The notes: a model not told the origin generated them from the sequence alone. Shown: positions 48,304 through 62,304, counted from the first letter of the stretch. The stretch is DNA of 64,000 bases from Marisa cornuarietis (GCA_004794655.1 SMMW01000145.1:1785501-1849500), one strand, 5' to 3'. Translations and numbers: made by a program.

Positions 48304-49554
48304 TCCATCACAGAAATAGTTGTTATGAAGGTGCTGAACTCTTTCTGACTAATAACGAGCGCTATACGAGGTTGTCTCCCGTTAATTATACCTCCACAGT
48401 TCATGGCTCTTTACAGCTTTACAATGGAGTGAAAATTGTTCTTCTATTTCTAATGACGACTGATTAATTTCACTGCAAATAATCACTGCTGGTGACTTCA
48501 CAGCATTATAATCAAGAAGACTGACGTGTTTGGTCCAAAATGTTAATTAGAAACGTGGCAAATATTTCATTGTTGTCGTTGATGCCAGCTGCGAGGCCTG
48601 TACATCGAATAATGCGATTAGCAGCAGCAGCAGCAGCAGTCGATGTTCAGTTTTCTGTAAGAGCCCCGCGCCACTCTATTCACACGTGTTTGGTGCTCTT
48701 CTCGCTGGAAGGAAGTGACGTAACCTCGGGTCTCTGAGTGCACGTGCTGGGTGTCCTTGACAACTGGTCGGTATGACGTCATGCACGTGTAGGAAACAAA
48801 GGCGTCGCCGATGACAGCCCAGTCGCGCAACATTTGAGGAGATTGATGACAAATTTCAGTACGAGCTCCTGTTAATCTCGCCTCCCTTTGTTCTTTCATT
48901 CTTTCCTTTGACCTTTCGTTCGCTAGATCTTCGGTAAGTGAGTGAGGGTGCGAGTTAATTAATCTCTCGTCAATGTATGCCCCCAAGTCCACAACTGTTA
49001 ATTATTGCAGACACAGTCGTAGTCTTGATTCTTCCATCAAACGTTTGCTCATGCCGAGAGAGCTGAATTTTTGCTCACAAGTAGCAGATTCTTTAGTTCA
49101 CAGTTATTTTAACGTGGAAAGCAAACAGAGACATTTGAGTTTTGTAAAGACTAGACAAACAAGACCTCAGAGTTGTTGTTGTGATATCGTCTTGGATATA
49201 GATATCGCTTATGGCTGCTGTTGCCGTAAACATTTTTGGGGAGGTGGCTTCTTTAATAAGAACATATTTTGGGAAATCATACATAACTGCATGTCGTGAG
49301 TTTGAGAAAATGCTAAAATATAACTGACTGAATGTACCTGCCAAGATTATATCATCTCCGCTGGAAGGAAAACTTACTTCGTGCAAATGTAGCTTGTTGC
49401 TAGGCGTCAGATTATTTCACAAAGAACATTGACTGTCCTCCACCTTGTGTGAGAAGTCAGCATGGGGAATCAGAGGAACACGCCACATTTTCTTCTTCTC
49501 AACGGAGACACTCGTATGCGAACAACACAGACACAGACACACGTGCATACACAA

Positions 49555-49603
<49 letters not shown>

Positions 49604-52104
49604 GAAGCACAGAGAGAAGGAGAGTCACACGCACGCCCACGAGTAAGACCAAACTGCATGATGTGAATAGCCTGAGGATGCAGCCACTGGCAGTGAGTGA
49701 AACTCTTCTGTTTGAAGAAGGACACAGAGCGGCAAATCGGCAAACAGGGCCGTGATGCCCGCAAAATGCAAAGAAGTTAGAAAAGTAAACAACTTGTTTG
49801 CCGGGTCACCGCAGACAAGACTCGCTGCTGAGGCCACGAGTTGACGCGGAAATTGGCGAGCAAACAAGGGAGACAATGGCTCACGCCTGGCAAGGGCCGC
49901 AACAAACGCCGTTTTCTGGTGATGCTAAGTACACGTGACCTTAGTGGGAGGCCACGTTATGTCCCACCCCCACCCCCACTCCTACATTATCGAAGTTTTG
50001 GTCGATCGTCTAAACACCCAAAACGGTTTCGTTCATTAAATGTTCTCCCATGAACATCTGTTACCACAGACCGTGATATGTGTACATCTTCACTCGCTTG
50101 TAACTGCGCAAGTTTTACTGACTTAATGTACCCGAGTTAAATCTCTAACTGATGTGTTGACACTTATTACACATAAGGGAAATCACCTGTAATCATAAAC
50201 CGTCATCAACAGTCACTAATGTTTCTCCTGTTTCCTATACTGCGTTCCCACAATTCCTAGTGTCTAATCTCGTGTATTATTATTATTTGGCTGCCAGAGT
50301 CAAAACCTTTAGATAGCAACATAACACTTATTCTGTCTTTTAGCATCGTCGTCGTGTTAACTTTGTCGATTTGTCAAATATCACAATATCATTTCTGTTT
50401 TTTGTTGACTTACTCTAATAATAAAGTAAAAACATGGTCTTGATTTTTCTAATTTGAGAGAAAATATTTTTCTAATTAGAGAGAAAATGACAGCTCATGA
50501 TAAATATGTTAATGAATCGTATTCATTCAAGCCCCTTATACATTTTCTTATAACTATCATTAGAAAGAGCTAAATTAACAAATTACCATTGGCTCTAACA
50601 TTGATGACTGTAATGTAATGTTGTAATATCGCAATGTCAGGTTTCACATTATGTGGAGGGTAGTTTTCAAGCACAACAGTCAGCCCAGGTAAACACAAAA
50701 TACATCTTGATTACATAATTTCTCGTATGCTAGAGAGCCTCATATATTCAGATCATTTTGTAAAGCATTAGCATTTTTCAAACACTGCGCATAGAAAATG
50801 CGATGAAAGAGAAACAATAAAAAATCAAGAAGTCATGTAAGGGTTATCTTCTGTGTCGTATTTCCTTATAAATGAATAATTTTAGTAATAAATAATGTGA
50901 TCAACAATGATTAAGGTTACTGAAGAGTTAATAAGTGGAAACGAAAACCAAGTAATTAAGTAGACATTCAAGTAAGGAAGTTAAAAACAAAATGAATGAA
51001 CCGATCTATGAATGATTGAGGAAAGGAAAACTTCAAAATAAACACGAAACGCTGTCGTAAAGTTTTAAAGAACATTTAGCCAATGGAGGAACACTTTACT
51101 GAGAACACACAGCAAACACGTTAAACTGATTTCCAACAGATAGCAAAGGCAGTGTTGTAACTCTGTGTTCATCCACACTCCCGGGGGGCGTGGGGGGGGT
51201 GGGGCATGTTTGAAGACTACTGGCTGTGAGGTGATTACTGGTAGTGCTATGCACCCTCTCCTTCTCTAACCCTCCCCTTATTTAACATCACGAGCGAGAT
51301 AACCCTCCCCACGCTCCACCCTGCAGGCGGCGCCCATCCTTTGAGAGAGGAGAGAGGACAGCGATGATAACGATGACAGTGATGATGGTGATGATGAGCC
51401 GCGAACTCTGTGACGCTTCGTTTCCATGACAATTGTAACGTTGGCAACGCGCGCCTCAAACCGCTGGCCGCCTTTGTTTCGAGTCTCGGTTCGCCTGAAG
51501 CGAGTGCGCATGACATGGCTAAGAGAAACTTCCGGTGCAGGTCTCCAACATGAGAATGATCTCAAGCGCTGGGAGAAGAAAATGCGGGTGGAGGGTAGCC
51601 TATGAGATGCTGAATAAACAGAACGTACGTGTTCAGAGCAGACGACACCAGTGGTAAGTAGACACTGATGTTAGGAGGGGGAGAGGTGCCGTAAGCGAGG
51701 AAGACTAATAAAAGATCGGTTTCATCAGTGACGAGTGATCGCTCATGCTGTGCCCCCATCCCCCAGTTCAATGATAAAAGAAATGGTTTGGAACTGAAGT
51801 TAAGAAAAATTTTGTTCAACAGTCTGACACTTTTTTCAAAGTGTTAACAAATAAGACGTTCTCAAAACTTATATAAACGTTTTCTTTTATCTTTGAACAC
51901 TGTCGACACCATTTTGAAATTTTACGTATCATTTTTGTAACGCGACATCACATAGAAGTACGCGCGCCCGCACACATAAACACACAAGACAAAGAGAAAA
52001 AGTATTGTATTGAAAAAATGTTGACCCAACAGTTTGAGAAGAGGCACAGTAAACCCATACATACACACCACCACACACCACCACCACCACCACCACCGCA
52101 ACCC

Positions 52105-52139
<35 letters not shown>

Positions 52140-53030
52140 TAAGGTAATGTAAAACAGCTGTCTATGTAAGATGAAGCGGTCAAGATAGCTGTGAGCAGTC
52201 TCAAGGAATGGCAAGGCGGAAATACTGAACACTGAGGTAGAGTAGTCTCCCCTTACTGGAAGCAGACGGAGACTCGCTGGTGAAAGTCGTGACCTACTGG
52301 AAAGATCAGCCCAGGTCACGCCCATCAGTGACCCGCCTGCTGCTTCTAAGACGTTGACGCAAGCATCACGGGAAGACGACAAGCAAACCTCCGATAATAC
52401 AGTTGCCATCGAACTGCAGCCACCAGAAGGAGCCACAGAGCATGTGAAGTCCCTTCACCGTTCTCAAAGTCAGGTTACTCATCACGTCCTCGGTTACACT
52501 TCAATGATTTCCGTTACGCTTCACTGTCCCGAGGGCACGTGACACACGGATCGCTGTCTGCGTGACGCTGGGAGGGGGCCTCCCAGGGAGAACCATGGCG
52601 GTGTCTGGAAGCCGCCTGTACCTTTGTGTTGGTCTAATTGCCTGACAGCCACTTTGATCACGTGACGCTAGGCTGAGCCACGTGCGCAGTTATGGCGCCT
52701 GCCCGTGTCTGTTTCATAGCCGCGCGCGTTGCCCTGGAGACCAGATCAAAGGGCCCGCGGGAGGATATTCCCCGGGGGTCAGACACAAGGTTCTTCCCTG
52801 TTTCTCGCCAGAATCTGTGACGTCAGCTGTCACATGTGCTTTATTTCATCATTCCCCCTGTCATTGTTTCATCATCGTTGTCGTCATCATCATTGTCCTT
52901 GTCATCATTATCGTCAGCGGCGGCGGCGGCATCATAACGGCTGTCGTTTTTTTATCCACATTTTCTTAATGTCCAAAATGGAAATTGAAGGTCTTTATAT
53001 ATTTTTTTTTACTGTGCTTGTGTGTTTGTT
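48304..53030. other. non-coding; simple repeats only
   Basis: (AGC)n at 48621-48640, (CA)n at 49554-49601 and 52106-52136, a CAC-rich tract at 52066-52098. The 52530-52960 part is GC-rich with several CACGTG sites and could be a promoter region; an ATG in strong context at 52594 opens only 16 codons. Confidence 0.4.
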
Positions 53031-53039
53031 TTTTCTCAG

Positions 53040-53150
53040 ATGTTCGGATAACCTGTTTGGCCTGCTGCTCTCTGTGCACTCCCTGTGTTGTCAGATGCTG
53101 CCGGTGTCTGGAGTGTCAGTCACAAGTTACACAGGACACCTGGCGTGACG
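53040..53150 (+). CDS. possible last exon with cysteine-rich tail
   Basis: A strong polypyrimidine tract and acceptor (TTTTTTCTCAG) is followed by a frame VRITCLACCSLCTPCVVRCC then RCLECQSQ, ending TWRDE and TGA. Nine of the first 26 residues are cysteine, as in palmitoylated membrane-protein tails. No partner exon was found, so it may be chance. Confidence 0.25.
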
Positions 53151-54105
53151 AGTGATGTACGAAGACTGACACGTGACAACAGCTATACTGATGAACTGTT
53201 TAATCAATCTTCCTCAGCAAACCCCCTCCTCCATGTCCGTGTGGAGTGGTGGGGGAGGAGGAGCACAAGGACCCGCATTGAATCTCCGTCAGGATTAACA
53301 TTACCCAGCGCTTTTGTGAGTACTTCACAAATCACTTTATACAGTCCACCTGTAAATATTAGTAAATAATTAATACTTTTTCATTATTTTTATCATTACC
53401 CGTTTGTAGGCTTTCTTTCCAGACGTTTCACCTGCTTTTTGCTTTGTTATGGGGAGGTGGTTACCCCGCTTTGCGCATCGTGTCATACTTGTAAATAACT
53501 AGAAATAAATTCTTCCTGCCGTCTTTTTTGGCAAATAGTTACACGGCAAATAACATAACAAGCTTATGTACAACAAACTACAATTTTAGCCGATGACTCC
53601 TATCCACTCAGACACAGAGACAGAAGGGATAGGTTAGAGTTGACCGAACCACAGGCGCACGATATCCGTCATCTTTTATTCCGGGCGGAAGTTCACACAG
53701 ACAAACAAATCATGGATAGATCATGTCTTTGAGTGAAGCTTCTCATACAGTTGACACCCGTTCGCAGGAGGCCTGGTCTTTCTTGCTTTATACTTTTATG
53801 TATGCTTATAATAGATATCATACTTGTTTCTTGTTATGTCTGATATATTATGTAATAGTAGCATTGACAGACAAACAATTTCCTAAAAAGGATTAATAAA
53901 GATATTTTTATCTTGCATCTGGTGATAGAAAGAGAAAAGAAATGATGACGAAAGGGTGGGAAAATAAGGGGAGATAAATTCTGGTGACCAACATTTCAAG
54001 CTAGAGCCGCATTCTAAGAAATACCAGAGTGGAAGGTTTGATATTCTTTCCCGTCCTCTTGTAGGCAGGAAGTATGGGACTGCGCATGTCTCAGCAACGT
54101 CAGCC
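53151..54105. other. non-coding, no gene seen
   Basis: No domain or element recognised on either strand. Confidence 0.45.
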
Positions 54106-54315
54106 TCACCTGCTTCCTTCCTGACGCAGCAGACGTACGACAAGTGCCGCACAACTCTTGCAGCATCGCATGCAGCACACGTCGTCTGTCCGCAAGTCGC
54201 AGCTGTCAGTGATGTTGGCAGTCGCATCGCCATGAGCCTCACACTCTCCGCCGCAGCAACTGACGACATGCGCCATCGCGCGCGCAGTGGGACCGTGCAC
54301 GTGAGCTGCTCTCAC
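54106..54315 (-). CDS. short cysteine-rich reading frame, uncertain
   Basis: A 69-codon frame with ten cysteines, three of them in pairs (SCCGGEC, DVCCMRCCKSC). It has no signal peptide. The block is GC-rich against AT-rich surroundings. It could be one exon of a larger secreted or zinc-binding protein, or a chance frame; a second long frame overlaps it. Confidence 0.25.
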   Translation of the reverse strand: MRAAHVHGPTARAMAHVVSCCGGECEAHGDATANITDSCDLRTDDVCCMRCCKSCAALVVRLLRQEGSR

Positions 54316-55395
54316 ACCGCGCGCACGGGTCAGCTTTAAAACATCTTTTCATTACGAAAATAAAGCACATGCAACGCAAATCAATACTCATCTCATTTTC
54401 AAGCAATCGTCGCAACTTTAATTGCTGTCGTTAGCAGTGCCAAGATTTTTGTTATCAGGCAGGTTACTTGGGTTCAAGCTGGCGATATCTGTGCAACTCG
54501 ATATCATAAAAACCACACATCAAACGGTTACACTGGAGATTTATTTCAACTAATTAACTAAGAATGTATTAAGATGACATTTCCGGGTAGGAAACAAAAG
54601 ACCGACAATGTTATTCAATGCCATTTTTAGGTTTTTCGAAGCGTGGCTTTGCAAACGATTTAAGGAGAGTGTGAGAGGGAGCAAGGGAAAGGTCGGTGAG
54701 TAGGATTCAGTATTGTCGGAGATGAAACACGTGACAGCTAAGGATTGGTCTGTGTCGCCTTAACCAGCTCATGTAATGAGCATCACACAGGGAGAGAAAG
54801 AAATAAAAACGATAGCGAGGCAAAATAGGCTAATCCGGATAATCCGGAAGAAGACAGGGGAGATAAGGTCGCATGATAACCATTATCCATAACACACATT
54901 TTCTCTAAAGCATGTCATCCCGTTTTCTCTTGAGAATTTTTGAATGAACAGTCACATCTTTCTAGTGAGTCAAGGTTAGAATCAGTCAAGAACACCATTA
55001 AAGGAAAATGCTCTGACACGTCGACGAAGAAAGGTCTTTGTGATACCAAAAAGCACCTGATACCCGGCCACCCGACTGACCACAGCGTGTGATCTCGACT
55101 CTCACAAACGAAACATGTTTTGTTCTGTCGCTAAAAATGTAGGGAAAAAAACAAAAGATAAAATTGCCATTTCACAACCGTCTACATGAGTGCGGTGATG
55201 TTGTTCATTGCGGGTGTCGGGTAGCGCGGTGCAATGTGCCGGCTGAGATAGTCAAACGCGCTCGAGGAGAGGGTGGATGCTGTTGCCGAAACTGAGCAAA
55301 AGGAAGTGTCGCCGATTCTCGACACTTTCATCTCAACAAAACATCTAGACGTCCGTTGAAAAAACTCATTTTTATGGAGACGAATGTAAACAGAT
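54316..55395. other. non-coding, no gene seen
   Basis: No coding sequence or named repeat recognised. Confidence 0.45.
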
Positions 55396-55402
55396 GATTC
55401 TC

Positions 55403-55630
55403 CTCCACTGTCGGTTAGCGCCTGTCACCAACACAGTGAGGGTTGGGTGTCCTGGGTTCAGCTCTCGTCTCGGGCACCCTGTTCTTTCTCTCCATGTGGA
55501 ATCTGTTGACAGGACTGACTGTCTTACCGTGATATAGCCTTAGTTGCTGGCTCGGTGTAAAACAACTTCCCCCCTCCTTCTCCACAGTCCCCTCTCCCAC
55601 ATCTCTTAACACTTTCTTCCATTGTCTATT
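55403..55630 (+). repeat. second tRNA-like SINE
   Basis: A head with CGGTTAGCGCCTGTCACC and a B-box-like GGGTTCAGCTC is followed by a body with GTGATATAGCCTTAGTTGCT and a T-rich end. It differs from the SINE at 10474 in its body. Confidence 0.55.
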
Positions 55631-56212
55631 TCTTTTTTCTTTCATTTTATTTTTCTTTCTTTAATCTTCCAAGTGACTCAAAAGCAGCAAAAGACAGTTC
55701 GTTCAGCGACGTGCCCCTGGACGAAAAGAAATCCACTTAACGTCCATCGAATTTTATTTTTTGACAAGAAATTTTACAGAAAGCGATTTTTGTTAAAAGG
55801 TTGATGTCTGTCGACGTCTGGAGTTGGACCGAGGTAAGTGCGCATGTGCAAAAGAAAGCGCATGTCACGTGTCGGTAGCTATCACTCCTGGGGTGGGGTT
55901 TGCTAAGTACGGCAGTTGGTTGGCTGCTTGGTTGAATGGTTGGTTGGTTGTTAAATCCTGTCCCGTGTCCCATCTGATGACAAGAAAATTTTGACGGCGT
56001 GTGAGAGAGTGACGAGCGGAGAAGGGCGAGGAAAAAAGTTCTCTTGACCTCTTGACCTCCTTTCGGATGAAGGTCGCACTTTTTACACGCGACTGTTGCC
56101 CCCAGAAAACTGTCGTCACCATGAGCCGAGGTCAGCAACATAATCATTCAAGACAAGGCAGCTCGACACAGTTTATCACTTTTACTACCGCTTGATAGGA
56201 ATACAGAATACC

Positions 56213-56325
56213 ACAGGTCCACACAGTTGACCACAGTTTACCACAGGTGGACACAGTTGACCACAGTTGACCACAGGTCCACACAGTTGACCACAGTGGA
56301 CCACAGTTGACCACAGTGGACCATA
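56213..56325. repeat. short tandem repeat of GACCACAGTT type
   Basis: About ten copies of an 11-12 bp unit such as GTTGACCACAG, with GGTCCACACAG variants. Confidence 0.85.
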
Positions 56326-56477
56326 CCACAGCGCAGTTCTTTAATGTTCAGTACAGCAAGTGAAACTCGCATTAAAAATTATTAGAGGCTTAATATTGTC
56401 GGGACAATTCTGATAATAACTTTTGTTTTTTGTTGCGTGCTTGCAACACGTTTATTTTTTTGCTTTATCTTAACTTG

Positions 56478-56521
56478 TGTGTGTGTGTATGTGTATGTGC
56501 GTGTGTGTGTGTGTGTGTGTG
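56478..56521. repeat. interrupted (GT)n microsatellite
   Basis: GT run with AT and GC interruptions. Confidence 0.85.
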
Positions 56522-56750
56522 TTACTTGCATGATGTTTGCATTGCTCTTAATTATGATCATGATATATTTGTTTAATGTAGTAAATACAAATCCCATGTA
56601 TTGCTTTTCCTCGCTTTTACTGCTCAGCAAGCTAGAGAGGATTGACTTCATCCTTTTGTGAAAAGACAAGAATATTTAATAAAATTACTAACAAACAAAA
56701 TTCGTAACCTTTATCACTTCCTTTTCTTGTAACTTCGCCCTAACCTACCC

Positions 56751-56751
56751 C

Positions 56752-56836
<85 letters not shown>

Positions 56837-56837
56837 G
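56751..56837. repeat. (TCTG)n microsatellite
   Basis: About 21 perfect tetranucleotide units. Confidence 0.95.
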
Positions 56838-58011
56838 CACGTCCATCTGTGTTTCTGCAAGTATGTTTTTTCGGTCCAGCTATGGCGAAACGATGCTTCA
56901 GTGTTGGACCGAATTCAAACTTTCCTCTCATCGCAGTTTCTTTTCTTAAAAAAGCTGTGAACTTCTCAAATCACGAACCTCAGGATCTTTAAGCTGAATG
57001 ACACTTTTGTCTTTTGCCCGCTCCAGCGCCATGTGGCAGCCATGTTGATGTAGTTGAGAAAGGGAAGCTGCAGCTTCACGAGGAGCAGCTGTTGCACTGA
57101 GTCCATTGACTTCCAGTCAGCCTCTTGTCTTCAGCACCAAGTCAATTACACGACATCACATCGATGTTCGCTTAAATCCGTGAAAATAAAAACCAAAGAG
57201 GGCAAAAAACAAATGTTAGAGACCAGAAAACTGAGAGAAAAGGTACGTTCACTAGCATTCTATCCGAGATACCCGACTGACCAGCAGACACACAATCAGG
57301 CAAACGTTTGATTTTGCAGTTTTTCACAAAATTCGTCAACCTTCGTCCAAAGGTTGTGGTTACTAAGGGTACAGCCACCCTTCATACCTTCACTATCCGC
57401 GCACTAGGGCCAAGAGTGGGGGGACCTTGGCTCGGCGATGTTGTGTCGCAGGCTCCTACACCGCGTGCAAGTCACGTGACACTCACAGCAACTCGCTTGT
57501 CCCGACAAAGTTTTCCCTTACTTGCAGAGCACAGCCACACAGTCGAAGACTTCGTCTGCGGCTAAAATAGGATAAAGAGACAATGAGCGACAGGAACTGC
57601 TGATGCCGGTATAAACGGACTCAACAAGGTAAGTGGATGCACATCTTTGGACTGACACTAAGTGAACAAGATGCACTTTATTGCATGCAGTCACGTGCTA
57701 TTACGCACTTAATATGAGGCCAGCTACTATTTCTGTTGTCACAATAAATAAATCACTTTTCTCAAGACTGCGACACATTTCTGTAAAATGTCGAATCAGT
57801 TTGTTGCTGTTGAAAGGAAAATTTTATTTCTAAACTTTTCTGACCGTGTTGTAAATGTTGTCACTGAGCTGACAACACCCACATCAACCCCTAACTTTGG
57901 AGAGGATTTGCCTGGAGGGCGTCTGCGTGTGTTTAGTGCGGGATGGGGGAGATGTGGAGAGACTGGGGGGAGAGAAAAAGCGGGACGAGAGGAATAATGT
58001 TAGAGGATAGC

Positions 58012-58013
<2 letters not shown>
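56838..58013. other. non-coding, no gene seen
   Basis: Frames at 57054-57311 and 57308-57565 have no recognised domain and overlap weakly. Confidence 0.45.

Positions 58014-58075
<62 letters not shown>
58014..58075. repeat. (GT)n microsatellite
   Basis: About 30 perfect GT units. Confidence 0.95.
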
Positions 58076-58076
<1 letters not shown>

Positions 58077-58708
58077 TTTGAGGTCAGAACAAGGGACAGC
58101 AGATGTTTACATCGATTTATCGACCAACGAACTATTTATAAAAGTGTGTGCACTCTAGATGATTCAGGAGGTGAGATGATGAATGATAATTATGACGATG
58201 ATGCGGGTGATAATGCAGTCTTGTTGTAAGCTTGGCTCGCGTGATTTACGATCTGTACAGCTTATTGATGTGTTCGTAAACGCGTGAATATACTCTATAT
58301 ATAGAGAATATGTAGTCTCGTAATGTCTCGTGATGTCTCTCGGGTCCCAAAGCAGCTCACGACACTTTCGTCAAATCTGATGAAGACTGAACGATCGTGT
58401 AGAATGCTTTCAACTAGTCTGTAGTCCAGGAGACCAGCTTAGCATCAAACTCCCGACAATGTACCCATGCATGCTGGGGGTACAACGAAAATTAATAATG
58501 GGTAAGTAGGTTAATCATAGAGCTGTACTAGGTCGCCGTGGAAATATAGAAAGAACCTAAGGGTAAAGTCTAGAGAATTACATCCAAAGTAGTTTGTACA
58601 TAAACACTTATACCACAAATCTTTGTGTTAGTGCACCAGCTATTCACTAACCAGAATAATATAGAAACGCTTAAATAAATCGGCAAAATAAATGTCCTCT
58701 CTTTAAGA

Positions 58709-58950
58709 AACTAAGTATTACAACTAAATATGACAACTGTCTAACAGACTAAGTATTACAACTAAATATGACAACTGTCTAACAGACTAAGTATTACAAC
58801 TAAATATGACAACTGTCTAACAGACTAAGTATTACAACTAAATATGACAACTGTCTAACAGACTAAGTATTACAACTAAATATGACAACTGTCTAACAGA
58901 CTAAGTATTACAACTAAATATGACAACTGTCTAACCGACTAAATTTTACA
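58709..58950. repeat. 38 bp minisatellite, about six copies
   Basis: The unit is AAGTATTACAACTAAATATG followed by ACAACTGTCTAACAGACT. Inner copies are identical and only the outer ones differ, which suggests recent expansion. Confidence 0.95.
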
Positions 58951-61480
58951 ACTTTGACTGACATGAGGGCTGACTGCTGACTATGTGCCGACGTGTATCA
59001 ATGGTTGTGTTTTTACTGGTTTGTTTTTACACAACCTGCACACATATTATAGATGTTTTGACCGAATTAAGAAGAGCTGAAGGAGCAGAAGAAAACAATA
59101 AATGACTTGGCACCAAGAACTGAAAATACCACGTGAAAATATTATCGTCTCCAACTCCTGACATATTAATCGAGTCGACGACTCGTGATGAAGTGGGACA
59201 CTTGTCCGCCATCGAGTGTGGCCGCCATGTTTGAGACGGTTGGACTGCGCATGGCTGGGAGCGATTAATGTCGTCAGCCACAACTCCCCCTAGCGGCGCA
59301 CTCTCAAAACTGATGCAGGGGAGGCAATTAAGTGTAAACACCTAAAAAGACGACCACGTATGGTCGAAGGCAGACTCATTGAAAATGAGATTTGTAAAGC
59401 TCGGGTGAGCAGGCCAGAATTCACTAACAGCAATTTAAAACTTTCATTGAGGAGTAAAGGTTTGAAATTGTTTTCTATTGATTGCTGGAGGTGACGAGAG
59501 GTGGAAGGCTGTGGATGATGGTAAGGGGGTTAGTGGAGAGTTGCGGGGGGTGGGGTGGCCGTGGGTGCCGTGAGTGGTCGAGGGTGGGTGGGGAAGCAGA
59601 GCGAAGTGGCTGCAAAACGAAAATTCTGGAAGGGTCGGGTAAAGAGGCTCGGCTTGATTTGCATGTCGCCGCCATGCACAAGGGAAGAGGCACCGACAAG
59701 CACGTGACGGGTCTCGTGACGCTGGCAAGTAGACCTTCAGTCGCCGTTTGAAGCAAAAATAGTTCGGGCGGAAAATGAGGTGGCGCTGGTGTCGGTGCTA
59801 ACCTGCTTAGTTTGTGCTGTAGGTAGATGTTGCCAAACTTACTACTGACACCATCAGTCGATCGTCGGTGAAAATGAGGTCGTAATGCAGCTGGTGGAGG
59901 TGCTGAAGGTAGAGGTTACAATAACTTAATAATGATGGAGGGTGATGGGAAAAGAAAACAAACAAAAATTTGCATTAATTCTTTAATAATGAGCTTTTTC
60001 ATGCTCAAACTCTGTATGAGAGAAAATAGATGATAGCAATTTTTTATTAGCATAGTAATTGCACATCATTAGCAAAATCAAACATTTGGAGAAAGACAAA
60101 GGCGAAGGTCATTGTTATTAATGAGGATGAGAAGAGAAGCTTGATAGGACAGTAAACTGATTGCTTTGAGGAAGACACTTCTGACACAATAATACAAGAG
60201 CAACATTCTTTTAACACGAAGGAAGGAAAAAGTAGAAAGTAGGAATTACAATGTTAGTATATTTGTTAAAGCTTGACGTACCTACTATTCTCATGAAGTT
60301 TTAGTGATAGTGTATATGCAGCTTTATAGTGGGTCCTTATACTAGTGCAAGAGAGAGAGAGAGTGTGTAAAAGAAAGGTATAAAATGGTGTTTGTGGGTT
60401 TCTTTGTTTTTGACATCCAACTCTCGCAAGACAGAAGGGTGTGATAAATTACTAATCCGTTACAATAGTAAAAGACATAATACGAAAGGAGAATGAACGA
60501 TGAAAGAAATCAGCAAAGTTGTATATTATTTACTAATTTGTTCAGAAAGCTTATGTGCGTGGAGTCTGATTTTATCTAAAAAAAACGTTTATAACATTTA
60601 TTCCGAATGAGGATTCAGTGCAGGTGCTTGAACTAAATATCTCAGTGGTGCGTGAGCAAGCGAGCCGAGGTTATAATATAAATATTGTAAATAATTCTCG
60701 TTTGGCCGAGCGTAAACTTTGTGCAGCGAGAGAAAGAGAGAGAGAGTGAGTGAGTGAGTGGGGCACAGAGATAAAAAGAAGGATGCCAAGCAGTTTTGTA
60801 GAAATGGATTTTACTCCATGGATGCTGGTTGATCTTTCACAGAAATGAAGCTTGTTTTTCTCTGATATTTCCAATCATGCAAAGCGTTGCTGACAATTTA
60901 TTAGACGACATCATCTAACATTTCTCTCAACTGAGCTTATCTAACATTTCCAAACTGGCTATTTTAAATGAAATATTTAGTATTCATCCCGTATACGGCT
61001 ATAGGATAGTCATTATAGGCTATAAATAATAGACCATAGTGATTATAGACTGCCAGAGTGTTTTGACAACTGATTGAGATTGGATGTTGTACTGACTGTG
61101 GTTGTGGAGACAACTTTCTGGTGAATGGCACCGATGTCGGCGACACAAAGCACCCTGCTATCTTTACAACAGCCAGCACTGTAGGCACTTTATTTCTAAA
61201 AATAATTTCAATGCGTCCCCCATTCGTAGTATTTGTTTATTAAACTTAATATGTATAATTTAATATGTAGCTAGATTATTCTACAATATATTTATTCTTA
61301 TCAAATCCAGAAATGTGGGGAAAGTTGGATGGAAAGAAAAAGAATAAAATTAAGCAAAAGAAGAATAACCCTGGGTTAAGGAAAGCGAAGAGAGAAGGAG
61401 AGAATGAACAGACCAGCTCACTTGCTAACTCTAAAAGATATAGGCAGCTGACTGGGGCTGAAAATAGCAAATACATGTTA
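58951..61480. other. non-coding, no gene seen
   Basis: Short (GA)n tracts near 60352 and 60729. Frames around 59030-59340 and 59440-59760 match no family I know. Confidence 0.45.
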
Positions 61481-61499
61481 TAAATAGAACCTGACATGC

Positions 61500-61900
61500 T
61501 ATGCTATATATAGACACCAGATACAAGCTATATATAGACACCAGATACATGTTATATATAGACACCAGATCTCGTCCTTTTTCATATCTTCCCCATGTTT
61601 TAACTTATTGCTACTTTCCTAGTCGTCTTCCTTTTGCAGGTCATGATACTCTTTAGTCATCATCAGTACTTTTGTTAAGCCTTGCATTATTTATATATTG
61701 TTTGTTTGTTCCTCTGTCCCTCATATGTTGCCCATGTCTCGTTTTTGTTATCAGCTCAGACCATGCTCCTAATGTTGCATTTATTCCTCTTCTTCTTCTT
61801 TTTATTATTATTATTATTATTATAGAGAGAAAGAGACCAGATACATGCTATATATATAGAGAGAGAAATCAGATACACGCTATGTATAGACACCAGATGC
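61500..61900. repeat. dispersed ATAGACACCAGATACA repeats and (ATT)n
   Basis: Copies of TATATATAGACACCAGATAC at 61505-61575 recur at 61835-61895 around an (ATT)n tract at 61803-61823. Confidence 0.7.
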
Positions 61901-62304
61901 TATATGTTCGGAGTGAGAACTACTTCAAGAGAGGACTCCTGCTGACGTGTCCTGACCTCTTGACTTTCTGTCCACAATGGCACCACCAGCAGACGCTGCA
62001 ACATCTATAATATTATCATCACAGGTGTGCTTACACAAGGCAGTCATTTGTTGGGAGGCTGAAGAAGACCACCTTCCACATTAGGAAATGTCTCTTGCAG
62101 CCTTCCTTACTGACCTGTAGATGAACAACACATGTCACGTGGATTAGTAGACAGACCACGTGACACCATTGCCCCTAGTGAACATCAGTACACATACTCT
62201 GCAAACAAGACGACATTCCATGCAGAAATACTGTGAACCTGATGCCCGTGAATACAAAGACACCTCGTGTCTGATATAATTTATTACAAAAAACAGCGTG
62301 ACAG

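Noticed and set aside
52594..52645. ATG in strong context with a hydrophobic start
   Set aside because: The frame stops after 16 codons and no suitable donor lies within it.
58297..58310. CTCTATATATAGAG palindrome
   Set aside because: Too short and too AT-rich to mean anything without more evidence.
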